A stretch of DNA of 64,000 nucleotides from Ignavibacteriales bacterium. GTDB taxonomy: Bacteria > Bacteroidota > Ignavibacteria > Ignavibacteriales > Melioribacteraceae. Both the position numbers and the translations under genes were made by a program. Each line of letters opens with the position of its first letter. Within the stretch, counting starts at the first letter, position 1. The notes under the pieces are model-generated. The model had not been told where the DNA came from. It saw only the letters and a program-made list of their open reading frames with translations, and did no database searches. Location of the stretch: the NCBI GenBank assembly GCA_021740915.1, contig JAIOYW010000007.1:62001-126000 (forward strand), read 5' to 3'. Shown here piece after piece: positions 10,724-20,006 of the stretch.

Positions 10724-11522
10724 TTTTTCTGCCCTTAAATTCATTCATCGTATCATGTACTCCCAGAAATCTGGCGAAAAAGTCCATCATAGGGACCGGC
10801 ATTAATCTGAATACTGGAATCAGGTAAACAATCCATGGCATATATAATCTTTTTTTCTTCTTAATAACCGCTTTTACAATTCGCGCGGCAGTTTTTTCTA
10901 AATCAAGAATCGGGAGAAGAAAGGAGAATCTGGTTTTCACACCGTCAAACATGCCTGTATTAATATAGAAAGGACAGACAACTGTTGTATTTATGTTCAG
11001 TTTCTTTTTATGAAAGTCTGCTCTTAATGATTCATCCAAACCAAAAACGGCAAATTTTGAGGCTGCATAATCGACGAGACCTGCAGTGCCTATCATCCCT
11101 CCGGCAGAAGAGATTGTAACGATATGCCCGCTGTTTCGTTCAATCATTCCGGGAAGGAACGACTTTATAAGGCGAAAATGTGCCAGAAGATTTATACTAA
11201 TCGTCATCTCAATATCCTGATCAGTCAGTTCAGAAACATTTTTCCCCGAAACAACACCGGCGTTATTTATCAGCACGTCGATAAACTTATGCTCATTTTT
11301 AATTAATTCTGTGCATCTGTAGATATCTTCACTATTTGAAAGATCGCACTGATATGTTGAAACAGCTGCGCCTTTGGCTTTTAGAGAAAATGCAGTTTCA
11401 TCAAGCCCCTTAGCATTTATATCAAGCAGAAGTATCTCAGCCCCGTGAGAGGCGAATAATGCGGCCATCGAGCGGCCTATACCGCTGACACCGCCGGTAA
11501 TAAGTACTTTTTTTTCTTTCAT
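10716..11522 (-). CDS. short-chain dehydrogenase/reductase, possibly membrane-associated
   Basis: 268 aa classical SDR. The nucleotide-binding TGGVSGIG is at residues 9-16, NNAG at 86-89, and the catalytic triad is Ser139, Tyr152 and Lys156. The hydrophobic, basic C-terminus (KKKKRLYMPWIVYLIPVFRL) resembles retinol-dehydrogenase-like SDRs that act on lipids at the membrane. With the downstream aldehyde dehydrogenase this could be a fatty alcohol/aldehyde pathway; that is inference. The coding end overlaps the aldehyde dehydrogenase start by 8 nt. Confidence 0.93.
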   Translation of the reverse strand: MKEKKVLITGGVSGIGRSMAALFASHGAEILLLDINAKGLDETAFSLKAKGAAVSTYQCDLSNSEDIYRCTELIKNEHKFIDVLINNAGVVSGKNVSELTDQDIEMTISINLLAHFRLIKSFLPGMIERNSGHIVTISSAGGMIGTAGLVDYAASKFAVFGLDESLRADFHKKKLNINTTVVCPFYINTGMFDGVKTRFSFLLPILDLEKTAARIVKAVIKKKKRLYMPWIVYLIPVFRLMPVPMMDFFARFLGVHDTMNEFKGRKNV

Positions 11523-11536
11523 AGATAATTTATGGT

Positions 11537-11953
11537 TTATAAGAATTTTCGAATCTCAAGGAATTCGAAACGATCCATTTCCGAGGCGAATGCAATGAAA
11601 TCTTTGAGTTTAAAAAGACACCAGTTTTCATCAATCTCATTTTTTTTAGCAACAATTTCGAGCCAGTCAAGCTCAAACAGATGCAGGTTTTTATCAGCAA
11701 AACCCATTAGCAGCCCGTCTCTGACAAAAGCCTTTGCGATATCCTGGTTTGTGAATTTCGGAGGATTTTCCGATAAAAATTTGTTTTCGGCGAGATTTGT
11801 GACTGCATAATCACAAAACGCAGTGTCAAAACCCAGGATAGCGCCGATTGTTCTGAAAAACTGTTTTTCTTCATCTCTGATTATTTTATCCTTACCGATC
11901 AAAACAACCAGGCCCTTGAAATAATTTGTTTTATCCTGCACCGATATAGTCAT
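11537..11953 (-). CDS. small helical protein, TerB-like
   Basis: 138 aa, predicted all-helical, with an acidic pattern (IGKDKIIRDEEKQFF, GFADKNLHLFELDWLE) reminiscent of TerB-like metal-binding domains. The resemblance is weak and the function is unknown. CAGGAGA lies upstream of the ATG. It ends 14 nt before the SDR gene and is probably first in that operon. Confidence 0.6.
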   Translation of the reverse strand: MTISVQDKTNYFKGLVVLIGKDKIIRDEEKQFFRTIGAILGFDTAFCDYAVTNLAENKFLSENPPKFTNQDIAKAFVRDGLLMGFADKNLHLFELDWLEIVAKKNEIDENWCLFKLKDFIAFASEMDRFEFLEIRKFL

Positions 11954-12101
11954 ATAATTCTCCTGTAATTCATTTTAGATTTTCTGTAAAATGATCAGTA
12001 CCATGAAATACAATTACAAATTTGAAAATATGAAAATTGCATTAATTTTTCAGTATAATCGATTCGAGATGCTCTTTTTAATGAAGAAATAGAAATTGGA
12101 G

Positions 12102-12638
12102 TTAAAAAGGCACAGTCAAAAGGTAATTAATACCATCAAACAGAAACAAAAATGAGCCTTGAATTAAAACACCATATCCGTGTCCGTTAAGTTTTTCATT
12201 CGATGATCTTACCAAAGCAGCGCCGATCCCAATATATACAATATCTAAGAGAGTATTTATGAGCAACACTTTCCTAAAATACTGTCTTTCCTCAACCGGG
12301 TCAATTCCAAACACCCTCTTCTTTTCAAGCGAGCTTTTCGCCCATAGAGCGATGCCGGCATCAATAGCACCCCATGCAATATTCTGCCAGCCGAAATTAC
12401 GGATAAGCATGCGGTCAGAAAATATCATTGCTGTGCCCGAACCGACTGAGAGAACACTCCAGCCTAAAAGAACATTCATTGCTTTTTCCTGATGCTGTAA
12501 CGGATCATAGATATGATAAGACGGAGATTTATCTTTGTCTTCTGATTGATTTAAAGCCGTGGTGTCCGTGACCTGGCTGAATATTTGTCCAAAAGACAGA
12601 AAAATGAAAATGATAGTAATGATTTTTCGAATAGACAA
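12102..12638 (-). CDS. hypothetical membrane protein with signal peptide
   Basis: 178 aa, not recognised. It starts at TTG (12638) with GAGGG upstream. An N-terminal signal sequence ends near IFSQ, a short polar linker follows, then about four hydrophobic segments with an amphipathic charged stretch (KSSLEKKRVFGIDPVEERQYF) in the middle. The length and four-helix layout suggest a small integral membrane protein of a Bacteroidota-specific family. Confidence 0.6.
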   Translation of the reverse strand: MSIRKIITIIFIFLSFGQIFSQVTDTTALNQSEDKDKSPSYHIYDPLQHQEKAMNVLLGWSVLSVGSGTAMIFSDRMLIRNFGWQNIAWGAIDAGIALWAKSSLEKKRVFGIDPVEERQYFRKVLLINTLLDIVYIGIGAALVRSSNEKLNGHGYGVLIQGSFLFLFDGINYLLTVPF

Positions 12639-12767
12639 TATTCCCTCAAAAAAAAAAATTAAAAAACAAGCATTGTCATCATCAGGAATTCAAATCTGAA
12701 TCCCTCTTTCGATCTGATAAGTTTACCTCGAATAACTCTTTGAGAATCAGAATAATTGCCCGGCATA

Positions 12768-13259
12768 TTATTTTTTGCTTACGGCTGGCACTATCTCAAT
12801 TTTTGGATTTAATTCGAGCAATCTGGCGATCAAATCATCCTGATTTTCCGGTGAGATGTATATTTCAGATGAAAGCCTGTATTTTATGGTAATTCCATTC
12901 CAGGCTAATCCCGGCTTAAAACCTACCCAGAGATATTTATCGATGTATATCTTTTTTATTCTGGCAATTTCGATTGAGGCATAAAAAATACCCGACCGGC
13001 AAATAAGATGTGTCTGTGTAAGTTTGTAAAAGGTTTTGTACCAGGAAGAAAGAAGCAGCCAAATGACAAATAAAAGTAACGGGTGGAAGAAAAGCCGGAA
13101 ATAGTTAAAATCCAGAAAAATATAATCTGCAACAATTATTCCAGCTAACAAACCTGAGAGCCCCAAAGAAATCACCCCGGTTGAAATAGCTTTTCGGGAC
13201 CGGTAAATCGCTGTAACTTCCGAATTTGAAATAATTTTATTCAAGATAATTGCAACCAA
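12768..13259 (-). CDS. membrane-anchored bacterial PH-domain protein
   Basis: 163 aa. Two N-terminal transmembrane helices (residues ~25-50 and ~55-75) precede a YokE/bPH_6-like PH domain: YKLTQTHLICRSGIFYASI, then WNGITIKYRLSSEIYISPE and a terminal helix. Function in this family is mostly unknown. The start is a TTG (13259) without a clear ribosome site, so the N-terminus is uncertain. Confidence 0.65.
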   Translation of the reverse strand: MVAIILNKIISNSEVTAIYRSRKAISTGVISLGLSGLLAGIIVADYIFLDFNYFRLFFHPLLLFVIWLLLSSWYKTFYKLTQTHLICRSGIFYASIEIARIKKIYIDKYLWVGFKPGLAWNGITIKYRLSSEIYISPENQDDLIARLLELNPKIEIVPAVSKK

Positions 13260-13336
13260 ATATATTTAAATTAAGGGTATTCCTTTAACTATTTTGCATA
13301 AAATTTTGCGGCTATTAAGGGTCATTATTACCAGGT

Positions 13337-13747
13337 TTAAACAAAACGCGGATGCTTTTCCACCCATTCCTTAAGATATCCGGCGATATCGACAGTTGAT
13401 GCGCCTGGAGTGAAAATAGCTCCAACCCCGAGGCTTTTCAGGGCTTCAATATCATCTTTCGGAATGATTCCTCCACCAAAAAGCAGTACATCATCCATCT
13501 CATTTTGCTTCATAAGATCAAGTATTTTAGGGAAAATCGTCATGTGGGCACCTGATAAAATGCTAATACCTATTGCATCAACATCTTCCTGAATTGCTGC
13601 CTGCACGATCATCTGAGGTGTCTGGCGCAATCCTGTATATATCACTTCCATCCCGGCATCCCTAAGAGCTGCCGCTACAACTTTTGCCCCGCGATCATGA
13701 CCGTCAAGACCTGATTTCGCTATCAAAACTCTGATGATTCTATCCAT
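13337..13747 (-). CDS. stand-alone cobalamin-binding (mutase C-terminal) protein
   Basis: 136 aa from the ATG at 13747, which has GAGGAA upstream; a longer open frame to 13846 runs back into kdsB and is not used. The whole protein is one B12-binding domain of the methylmalonyl-CoA mutase C-terminal type, with DGHDRG at Asp15-Gly20 (His17 as cobalt ligand), then [11 protein letters not shown] and [13 protein letters not shown]. In other bacteria such a protein is the small subunit of a two-part acyl-CoA mutase, but no separate large subunit lies in the window. It follows kdsB by 31 nt in the same operon. Confidence 0.88.
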   Translation of the reverse strand: MDRIIRVLIAKSGLDGHDRGAKVVAAALRDAGMEVIYTGLRQTPQMIVQAAIQEDVDAIGISILSGAHMTIFPKILDLMKQNEMDDVLLFGGGIIPKDDIEALKSLGVGAIFTPGASTVDIAGYLKEWVEKHPRFV

Positions 13748-13778
13748 TAATTCCTCGCGAATAATCCGGTTAAAAATA

Positions 13779-14540
13779 CTATTTTTTTTGCTTATAATGC
13801 CGTTCGAAAAAGATACGCGCTTTTTCAAGGTCTTCCGGTGTATCAACTGAAAGGCTTTCGTGCTCTGTCACAACAACTTTGATCCTGATCCCGTTTTCCA
13901 GCATTCGCAACTGTTCAAGTTTTTCGGTCTGCTCAAGGTCAGTCTGTTCCATACGTGTGAAATTTAGCAGTGCATCTTTTCTGTAAACATAAAGTCCAAT
14001 ATGTTTATAAATTTCAGCAGCACGAATTTTCATAAAATTATTTTTCGCATCCCTTACGTGGGGGATTGGAGATCTTGAAAAGTAAAGTGCATGACTTTCA
14101 TAATCAAAAACCACTTTTACAACAGATGAAGATTTATAATCCTCCACCGTTTTTATTCTTGATGCGAGAGTTGAGACTGATACATTTTTATCGAAAAGCA
14201 ATGGTTCAATCGCTTCATCAATCATTCGGGCAGGAATGAAAGGCTCATCTCCCTGAATATTAACAATTATCTTTGCATGATCAAGTGATTTTGCCACAAA
14301 TGCAAGCCTGTCCGACCCTGTGGCGATATCCTTGGGAGTCATCATGACGTTAGCGCCAAAATTCCTCGCAACTTTATACACTTTATCGTCATCGACCGCA
14401 ATAATAATATCATCAAGGAGCTTTGATTTCGAAGCGCTCTCCCAGGTATGTCTGATCATTGGTTTTCCGCCAATTTCAGCAAGGGGTTTTCCCATCAGTC
14501 TTGTTGATGCAAACCTTGCAGGAATAATACCATAAATCAT
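13779..14540 (-). CDS. kdsB: 3-deoxy-manno-octulosonate cytidylyltransferase (CMP-KDO synthetase)
   Basis: 253 aa. Activates KDO with CTP for lipopolysaccharide core synthesis in the cytosol, which indicates an outer membrane. The N-terminal nucleotide-binding signature [16 protein letters not shown], the QGDEP motif and the [13 protein letters not shown]-terminus are typical KdsB features. The start codon shares a base with the gatC stop, so it is coupled to gatC. Confidence 0.95.
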   Translation of the reverse strand: MIYGIIPARFASTRLMGKPLAEIGGKPMIRHTWESASKSKLLDDIIIAVDDDKVYKVARNFGANVMMTPKDIATGSDRLAFVAKSLDHAKIIVNIQGDEPFIPARMIDEAIEPLLFDKNVSVSTLASRIKTVEDYKSSSVVKVVFDYESHALYFSRSPIPHVRDAKNNFMKIRAAEIYKHIGLYVYRKDALLNFTRMEQTDLEQTEKLEQLRMLENGIRIKVVVTEHESLSVDTPEDLEKARIFFERHYKQKK

Positions 14541-14836
14541 TAATTCTTTCCTTTAACCACCTTTGGAACGAGAAAATATTCACCATCAGTTGCAGGTGCA
14601 TTTTTGAGTGCTTCTTCCCTTGGTAGAGACTCTTTCTTCTTATCCTCACGAAATGCGTTAATTCCTTCAAGCGGATTAAGAAGCGGTTTAACTGATGAAG
14701 TGTCTATTTCATCAAGTGTCTTCATGTAATCAAGAATTTTGTTTAATTCAGATGTGTACTGACTTATCTCACTTTCATCTATTTTAAGTTTTGCGAGCGA
14801 TGCTATTTTTATTACATCTTCAGGTGTTACTGACAT
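14540..14836 (-). CDS. gatC: Asp-tRNA(Asn)/Glu-tRNA(Gln) amidotransferase subunit C
   Basis: 98 aa, the usual GatC length. It stabilises the GatAB amidotransferase that forms Gln-tRNA and Asn-tRNA from misacylated tRNA. The IASLAKLKIDESE start, the NKILDYM segment and the YFLVPKVV end match the family. gatA and gatB are not nearby. It sits 7 nt behind the VWA lipoprotein gene and overlaps kdsB by one base. Confidence 0.93.
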   Translation of the reverse strand: MSVTPEDVIKIASLAKLKIDESEISQYTSELNKILDYMKTLDEIDTSSVKPLLNPLEGINAFREDKKKESLPREEALKNAPATDGEYFLVPKVVKGKN

Positions 14837-14843
14837 TTTTCCC

Positions 14844-16382
14844 TTACTGGATTATTACTGTAAGAATTTTTGACAATTCATTATTAAAATCAATAACCAC
14901 CACTGAAGTAGATTGTCCGGAATTTCCTACCGCCTTTAATGTAGCTCTTGAATTATCCAAAAGATCGGCAGTTACTGTTGCAATTGAAGTATTTCCCGAT
15001 GTCCAGCTATAAAAAGGCAGATTTGTTGCAAGAAAGGATTCTGCAACAAGAACAAGTGAGGCTCCTTTTGCAATAGAAACACTTGTAACCCCGGCTGGAT
15101 TGGAAGCGCTGGAATTGAGATATAACCCCGGTGATATTGAATAAAAATCTGCGCTGTTAAATGTCCCTGTTATATACGATTGTGACCCCTGATACTGATT
15201 ATCCCGGATAAAAAGTTTCAGATTATGGTCAAAGTTTCCTCGTTTTGGACTAAGATAACGAAGCTGGTAAAAACTGTTGGAGATTTTACCAAGTGATATT
15301 TCCACTTCAAGGAATTTACTGGTAAGATTAGTTACTGTATTAGTTGAGTAAAAACCTGAGTTACCTATTTGCTGCAATATCTCAGGCTCAATATCATTTC
15401 CAAGACCTATTGTATAACATCTTTTATCTAATAAAGCAGCAAGCGCCTGATCCAGTGTGTGAGAGCCCTGTGTATCGCTGCCATCAGTGAAAAGTACAAG
15501 CGCTCCCTCAACACTTCCGTCAAGGCTGTATGAATCAGTCCATCGTGAAGCACCTGTAACTACTGCGCCGTAAAGATTTGTCGTATTCATACCAATACCG
15601 AGTGACTGGATAGCAGATACAAGTGCGAGCTCATTGTCAGTAAAATCAATCATCAATTCCGGTTCTTCTGAAAATTTATAAATGGCAATCTGAATCTGTC
15701 CAATAGCTAAAACTTTGCTTACAAAGGAAGCAGCAGCAGTTCTGAGCTGTGCAAGATTGGGACTGAGGCTTGTGCTGTTATCGAGCATAAGTACAACTTT
15801 ATAAATATATGAAGTCTGTTCCCGTTTTATTATCTGTACTGCCGATTCCGAGGAGGAAATCAACTGATCATTTTCATAAACAATAAAATCTGACTTTGTT
15901 AGGTTGGTAACGCCCTGAAGGTAAATATCCTGAACCTGAAACAATACATTGACATAGCTTGGAGCACTGGTTTCAATAGAATAAAGTTTCATCACGTAAC
16001 CTTCCGCGGGTAAAACTCTGGCACGTGTGGTAAAATGCCAGACTGAACTCTCTAACCTGATGCCTTTCGCATTTGTACCTATTACTTTCCAATAATAATC
16101 AGTATCGTAAACTAGCCCGCTTACTGTTATATTTTTTGCAGATGTGTCTTTAACAATTCTACTTGCAGGAGGATTGTTGATATCCAGGTAAACATCGAAA
16201 GTTAAAAGTTCTTCCGATTGCCAGCTTAATGTAAGGGCTGTCTCCTGATTGATAGAATTATTAGGAGGATTTGGGTTTGCAGGTGCGCCGATTGTAACTG
16301 TTTCAGGTTCGGTGTTACCCTCAAAAGTACAACCCGCAGCAAAAGAAAATATGAGCAATATAATTAAATAACGGATTTTCAT
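14844..16382 (-). CDS. VWA-domain lipoprotein with Fn3-like and Big-like domains
   Basis: 512 aa. A lipoprotein signal peptide ends in FAAGC (Cys18). Residues ~35-120 form an Fn3-like domain (TLSWQSEE, YYWKVIGTNAKG). A von Willebrand A domain follows at ~185-370, with the metal-ion motif DNSTS and a downstream FTDGSDTQG. The last ~90 residues look like a Big2-type bacterial Ig domain. It is probably a cell-surface adhesion or scaffolding protein. It heads an operon with gatC, kdsB and a B12-binding protein, an unexpected partnership. Confidence 0.8.
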   Translation of the reverse strand: MKIRYLIILLIFSFAAGCTFEGNTEPETVTIGAPANPNPPNNSINQETALTLSWQSEELLTFDVYLDINNPPASRIVKDTSAKNITVSGLVYDTDYYWKVIGTNAKGIRLESSVWHFTTRARVLPAEGYVMKLYSIETSAPSYVNVLFQVQDIYLQGVTNLTKSDFIVYENDQLISSSESAVQIIKREQTSYIYKVVLMLDNSTSLSPNLAQLRTAAASFVSKVLAIGQIQIAIYKFSEEPELMIDFTDNELALVSAIQSLGIGMNTTNLYGAVVTGASRWTDSYSLDGSVEGALVLFTDGSDTQGSHTLDQALAALLDKRCYTIGLGNDIEPEILQQIGNSGFYSTNTVTNLTSKFLEVEISLGKISNSFYQLRYLSPKRGNFDHNLKLFIRDNQYQGSQSYITGTFNSADFYSISPGLYLNSSASNPAGVTSVSIAKGASLVLVAESFLATNLPFYSWTSGNTSIATVTADLLDNSRATLKAVGNSGQSTSVVVIDFNNELSKILTVIIQ

Positions 16383-16515
16383 TCTCTAAAAATAAGATCA
16401 GACAAATATAAATAAAAGGATTAAAAGGATGACTGTTAATATTGTTTGATCTGACGGCACTGTGAAAAGTTATCAGATGTGCAGGATTTTGTTTCTTAGA
16501 TCGAAAACCTATCTA

Positions 16516-16587
16516 AAGCAGTAATAATCAGGTCAAACAATCATCACGTTATCGATATCGTGATGATTGATAAAATTATTACTGCTT
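16516..16587. repeat. 72-bp two-part inverted repeat
   Basis: Outer arms of 13 bp (16516-16528 with 16575-16587, AAGCAGTAATAAT and complement) enclose inner arms of 11 bp (16538-16548 with 16559-16569, CAATCATCACG and complement) around a 10-nt loop. It lies 29 nt beyond the M48 gene stop and ~130 bp before the VWA gene. There is no T-run, so it is not a simple terminator; a folded RNA 3' end or a small mobile palindrome are alternatives. Confidence 0.75.
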
Positions 16588-16615
16588 ATTATATCGTTAA
16601 CAAAAAGAATGATAA

Positions 16616-17704
16616 TTATAACTTTTCGATCGCCGCTATTCTTTTCCCAACCGAAGGATGGCTGTAGAAAAACCATTCTACAAGTGGATGCGGCTCCGGA
16701 TCGCTTAAATTTTTATCTGTAAGTTTCCTCAGTGTATCCTGGAAAATGGATTTCTTATCAGTTAAAGCAACAGCATAATTATCCGCTTCATATTCAAAAC
16801 GGCGTGAAATTGCATTATTAATGGGTGTAATTGCCAGCCCTATGAACATTGAAACCGGGATTATCAGAGGCAATGCAGCAATCTGAGTAATTGAACTGAA
16901 ACCAAAAACACTGATTAAAACTGAGAATACTGTTGCAATAAGATAAAAGGAAATAAATGAGAAAATTGTCGATAAAATAATCCCTTTGATAATGTGTTTG
17001 TTTTTATAATGGCCCATTTCATGAGCGATTACCGTTTCAATCTCAGCTTTGGAAAAATCTGCAAGTAAAGTATCCCCTAAGATGATTTTTTTCGATTTAC
17101 CTATACCAGTAAATGCCGCATTCGCCTTTTTTGTGTTTTTACTCATATCGAAACGGTAAACATTTTTCACATCAAGTCCCGCAAGTGATCCCATCCTGGT
17201 AATACTCGCTCGAAGGTCTTCATCATCAATCGGAGTGATCTTATAAAAAAGGGGCAAAATAATTATCGGAGCAATCCGAGCAAGGAGCACTGAAAACACA
17301 AAGATAATTGCTGCAAAAATGACCCACCAATTATCTCCGAAAGTAATAATTGAGAAATAAAATGCGAGAATGACTGGTACTAAAAGAATAATTCCTACTG
17401 ACATTCCTTTGATGCTTTCCAAAAACCATCTGATGGTTGTCTGATTCGATAACCCGAATTTATGTTCGATATAAAAGCCGGAATAATAATCCAGCGGTAG
17501 AAATAACAGTGTAAATAATGCTCCTGCAATAAAAGTAAACAGAAGTAACCTGAGATATTCAGATCCGGAAATGGGAGAAATAAGCAAATAAAGCTCAGAG
17601 CTGAGTTCTGACCATACGAAAAACAGAAGTATAACAAAAGTAGCTGCATTTCTGGAAACTGAAACTACTAATTTTATCCTGTTATATGATTTTGATTTAT
17701 TCAT
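16616..17704 (-). CDS. M48 family metallopeptidase (Ste24/HtpX-like)
   Basis: 362 aa integral membrane zinc protease. The HEMGH zinc site is at His228, Glu229 and His232, and RRFEYEADNYAVAL provides the third ligand. About six transmembrane segments are seen, with the FGLSNQ motif of CAAX-protease/Ste24-like members and HPSVGKRIAAIE at the end. It likely takes part in membrane protein quality control. It follows the Cys-Pro repeat protein gene by 13 nt, so the two are probably cotranscribed. Confidence 0.9.
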   Translation of the reverse strand: MNKSKSYNRIKLVVSVSRNAATFVILLFFVWSELSSELYLLISPISGSEYLRLLLFTFIAGALFTLLFLPLDYYSGFYIEHKFGLSNQTTIRWFLESIKGMSVGIILLVPVILAFYFSIITFGDNWWVIFAAIIFVFSVLLARIAPIIILPLFYKITPIDDEDLRASITRMGSLAGLDVKNVYRFDMSKNTKKANAAFTGIGKSKKIILGDTLLADFSKAEIETVIAHEMGHYKNKHIIKGIILSTIFSFISFYLIATVFSVLISVFGFSSITQIAALPLIIPVSMFIGLAITPINNAISRRFEYEADNYAVALTDKKSIFQDTLRKLTDKNLSDPEPHPLVEWFFYSHPSVGKRIAAIEKL

Positions 17705-17717
17705 CTGATAAAATTAC

Positions 17718-18071
17718 TCAGATTTTCCTGAAATCTGAATCAATAACTTTAGGAAGTTTATTACTATTTTTATTCTTGCCGCCACTATAAGGGCAATCCG
17801 TACCGGAAGATTTATCAATGCTATAAGGACACTCACCCCTTTTAATACTTCCTTCAGGCTGTTTCGACTTCCCACTAAATGGGCATGGATTCAAAGTGGA
17901 TTCTTTTTTTATAGAAGGACAATAGAGACTTTTTCCTGAATCAGCTTGTTTTTGTAAATACGGACATCCCGAAGCATACTTTTTGGTATCTGTTTCTGAT
18001 TTTTTCTCCTCAGCTCTGGTTATGAAAACGGCTATAAAAAGCATAAGTGCAGCGATGATCATTTTTTTCAT
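17718..18071 (-). CDS. secreted Cys-Pro repeat protein, unknown function
   Basis: 117 aa with a signal peptide (cleavage near TRAEE) and AAGGGGT upstream of the ATG. The mature part has exactly five cysteines, all in Cys-Pro dipeptides: GCPYLQ, YCPSIK, PCPFSGK, ECPYSI and DCPYSGGK, spaced 14-24 residues in a Lys/Ser-rich, probably disordered chain. Cys-Pro with a following aromatic residue resembles haem-regulatory motifs; metal or haem binding is speculation. It lies directly upstream of an M48 protease. Confidence 0.75.
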   Translation of the reverse strand: MKKMIIAALMLFIAVFITRAEEKKSETDTKKYASGCPYLQKQADSGKSLYCPSIKKESTLNPCPFSGKSKQPEGSIKRGECPYSIDKSSGTDCPYSGGKNKNSNKLPKVIDSDFRKI

Positions 18072-18444
18072 TGTGTACCCCTTTATATGTATGGATTAAT
18101 AACAATTTACTTATAAATATTGTTCAATAACGATTAAATAAAAGAAGATATTCAATCCTATATTTTTATGAAAATCCAATTTGATATATCATTCTCAACA
18201 ATCATTAATGATTTTTTTTTGTTAATTAATTGATAGTTTTGAAATATTGATTTCCCCGTAATAATAATCAAAATAGCCTCAGCTCTAACATCAGCCTAAA
18301 TAATTCACATTTTTAAATCAGATTTTATATCCAGTTATATTTTTCAAATTCCTGTTTCATGGTAAAATATTTTATTATATTTCTTCACCGGCGAATAATC
18401 TCTTGCCAATTGGAATTGAGAAAGATTAAAGAAGGAGAAACAGC
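18072..18444. other. AT-rich divergent intergenic region
   Basis: 373 bp between two divergent genes. It contains the 14-bp palindrome AATCATTAATGATT (18200-18213) followed by nine T, and otherwise poly-A/T runs. Nothing else was recognised. Confidence 0.45.
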
Positions 18445-19896
18445 TTGAAACTATCAGACATTGCAATGATTGGAATCGGAGTTATGGGAGAAAACCTCGT
18501 GCTCAATATGGAAAAGAATGGATTTTCAGTTGTAGTTTATGATATATCTCAGGAAAAAATCAACAAATTTATTAATGGGCGCGCCAGCGGCAAAAATATT
18601 TCAGGCACGACCTCTCTCCAGGAACTTGCACAAAAAATTGTCCGTCCACGCAAACTCATGATGATGGTTCCTGCCGGGAAAATTGTTGACCAGATAATAG
18701 ATCAGCTTATACCTTATCTCGAACCGGGTGATATTGTGATAGATGGGGGCAATTCTCATTTTCCCGATTCGATCCGAAGGGCGGAAACACTTGAAAAACA
18801 AGGTTTTTATTTTATTGGGGCTGGTATTTCCGGCGGGGAAGAAGGGGCTCTGAATGGACCCTCAATTATGCCTGCCGGGTCTCCGAAAGCGTGGGAATTC
18901 GTCAAACCAGTTTTTCAATCAATTGCAGCCAAAGTTGACGGAAATGTTCCATGCTGCGATTGGGTTGGGGAAAATGGCGCCGGACATTTTGTTAAGATGG
19001 TTCACAACGGTATTGAATATGGGGATATGCAGCTCATCTGTGAAGTATATCATCTGATGAAAGATCTACTGCATCTGGATTATGACACGATGAATGAAAT
19101 TTTTAGTCAATGGAATGAAGGAGAACTCAACAGTTACCTTGTGGAGATAACACGGGATATTCTGGCTTATAAAGACACTGATGGTGAACCTCTCGTTGAG
19201 AAAATTCTGGATACAGCCGGGCAGAAAGGGACAGGCAAATGGACTGTTATCTCCTCACTTGATGTTGCTGCCCCGCTTACTTTAATTGGTGAGGCTGTAT
19301 TCGCCAGGATACTTTCGGGCTCGAAAGAGGAGAGAGTTGAAGCCTCAAAATCTCTGCCGGGTCCCAACTCAGTATTTCAGGACGATAAAAAAGAATTCGT
19401 GGAAGACCTTAAAAATGCCCTTTATCTGGCAAAGATTGTCTCCTATGCCCAGGGTTACGTACTTATGCGCCAGGCTGCTAATGAATATAAGTGGAATCTT
19501 AATTATGGCGGCATTGCCCTTATGTGGAGAGGCGGCTGCATAATCCGTTCGGCTTTTCTAGGCAAAATTAAGGACGCATTTGATAACGATCCCGGATTAA
19601 AAAACCTAATGCTCGATCCTTTTTTCAGGTCAAAGATGGAACAGTATCATCATTCCTGGAGAAGAGTAGTCTCCGCAGCAGCAATGAACGGGATGTGGAC
19701 TCCTGCGCTTTCATCAGCACTGAATTATTATGACGGCTTTCGGAACGGACGTCTGCCGATCAATCTGCTGCAGGCTCAGAGGGATTTCTTCGGTGCACAT
19801 AATTATGAGAGAACTGATAGACCGAGAGGAGAATTTTTTCACACCAACTGGACAGGAGAAGGTGGAGACACTGCCTCTGGTGTCTATTCGGCTTAA
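18445..19896 (+). CDS. gnd: decarboxylating 6-phosphogluconate dehydrogenase
   Basis: 483 aa. Oxidatively decarboxylates 6-phosphogluconate to ribulose 5-phosphate with NADP+ in the pentose phosphate pathway. The cofactor loop is IGIGVMGENL, the active-site signature is KMVHNGIEYGDMQLICE, and the C-terminal all-alpha domain is complete (GEFFHTNWTG near the end). It starts at TTG (18445) behind GAAGGAG. No zwf or pgl is adjacent. Confidence 0.97.
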   Translation: MKLSDIAMIGIGVMGENLVLNMEKNGFSVVVYDISQEKINKFINGRASGKNISGTTSLQELAQKIVRPRKLMMMVPAGKIVDQIIDQLIPYLEPGDIVIDGGNSHFPDSIRRAETLEKQGFYFIGAGISGGEEGALNGPSIMPAGSPKAWEFVKPVFQSIAAKVDGNVPCCDWVGENGAGHFVKMVHNGIEYGDMQLICEVYHLMKDLLHLDYDTMNEIFSQWNEGELNSYLVEITRDILAYKDTDGEPLVEKILDTAGQKGTGKWTVISSLDVAAPLTLIGEAVFARILSGSKEERVEASKSLPGPNSVFQDDKKEFVEDLKNALYLAKIVSYAQGYVLMRQAANEYKWNLNYGGIALMWRGGCIIRSAFLGKIKDAFDNDPGLKNLMLDPFFRSKMEQYHHSWRRVVSAAAMNGMWTPALSSALNYYDGFRNGRLPINLLQAQRDFFGAHNYERTDRPRGEFFHTNWTGEGGDTASGVYSA

Positions 19897-19938
19897 ATAA
19901 AGGCTTTCGTTATCAGGAGATTAAAAATTAGTTTAAAT

Positions 19939-19966
19939 CCATTCCATGTTTCAAAAAAAGGAATGG
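19939..19966. terminator. possible weak bidirectional terminator
   Basis: CCATTCC (19939-19945) pairs with GGAATGG (19960-19966) over an A-rich loop, between the convergent gnd and DUF6804 genes. There is no T-run directly after the stem, so efficiency is doubtful. Confidence 0.3.
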
Positions 19967-20006
19967 CTGGTATGATATTCGGGTAGTGGAATTCTGTATT
20001 CAGATT

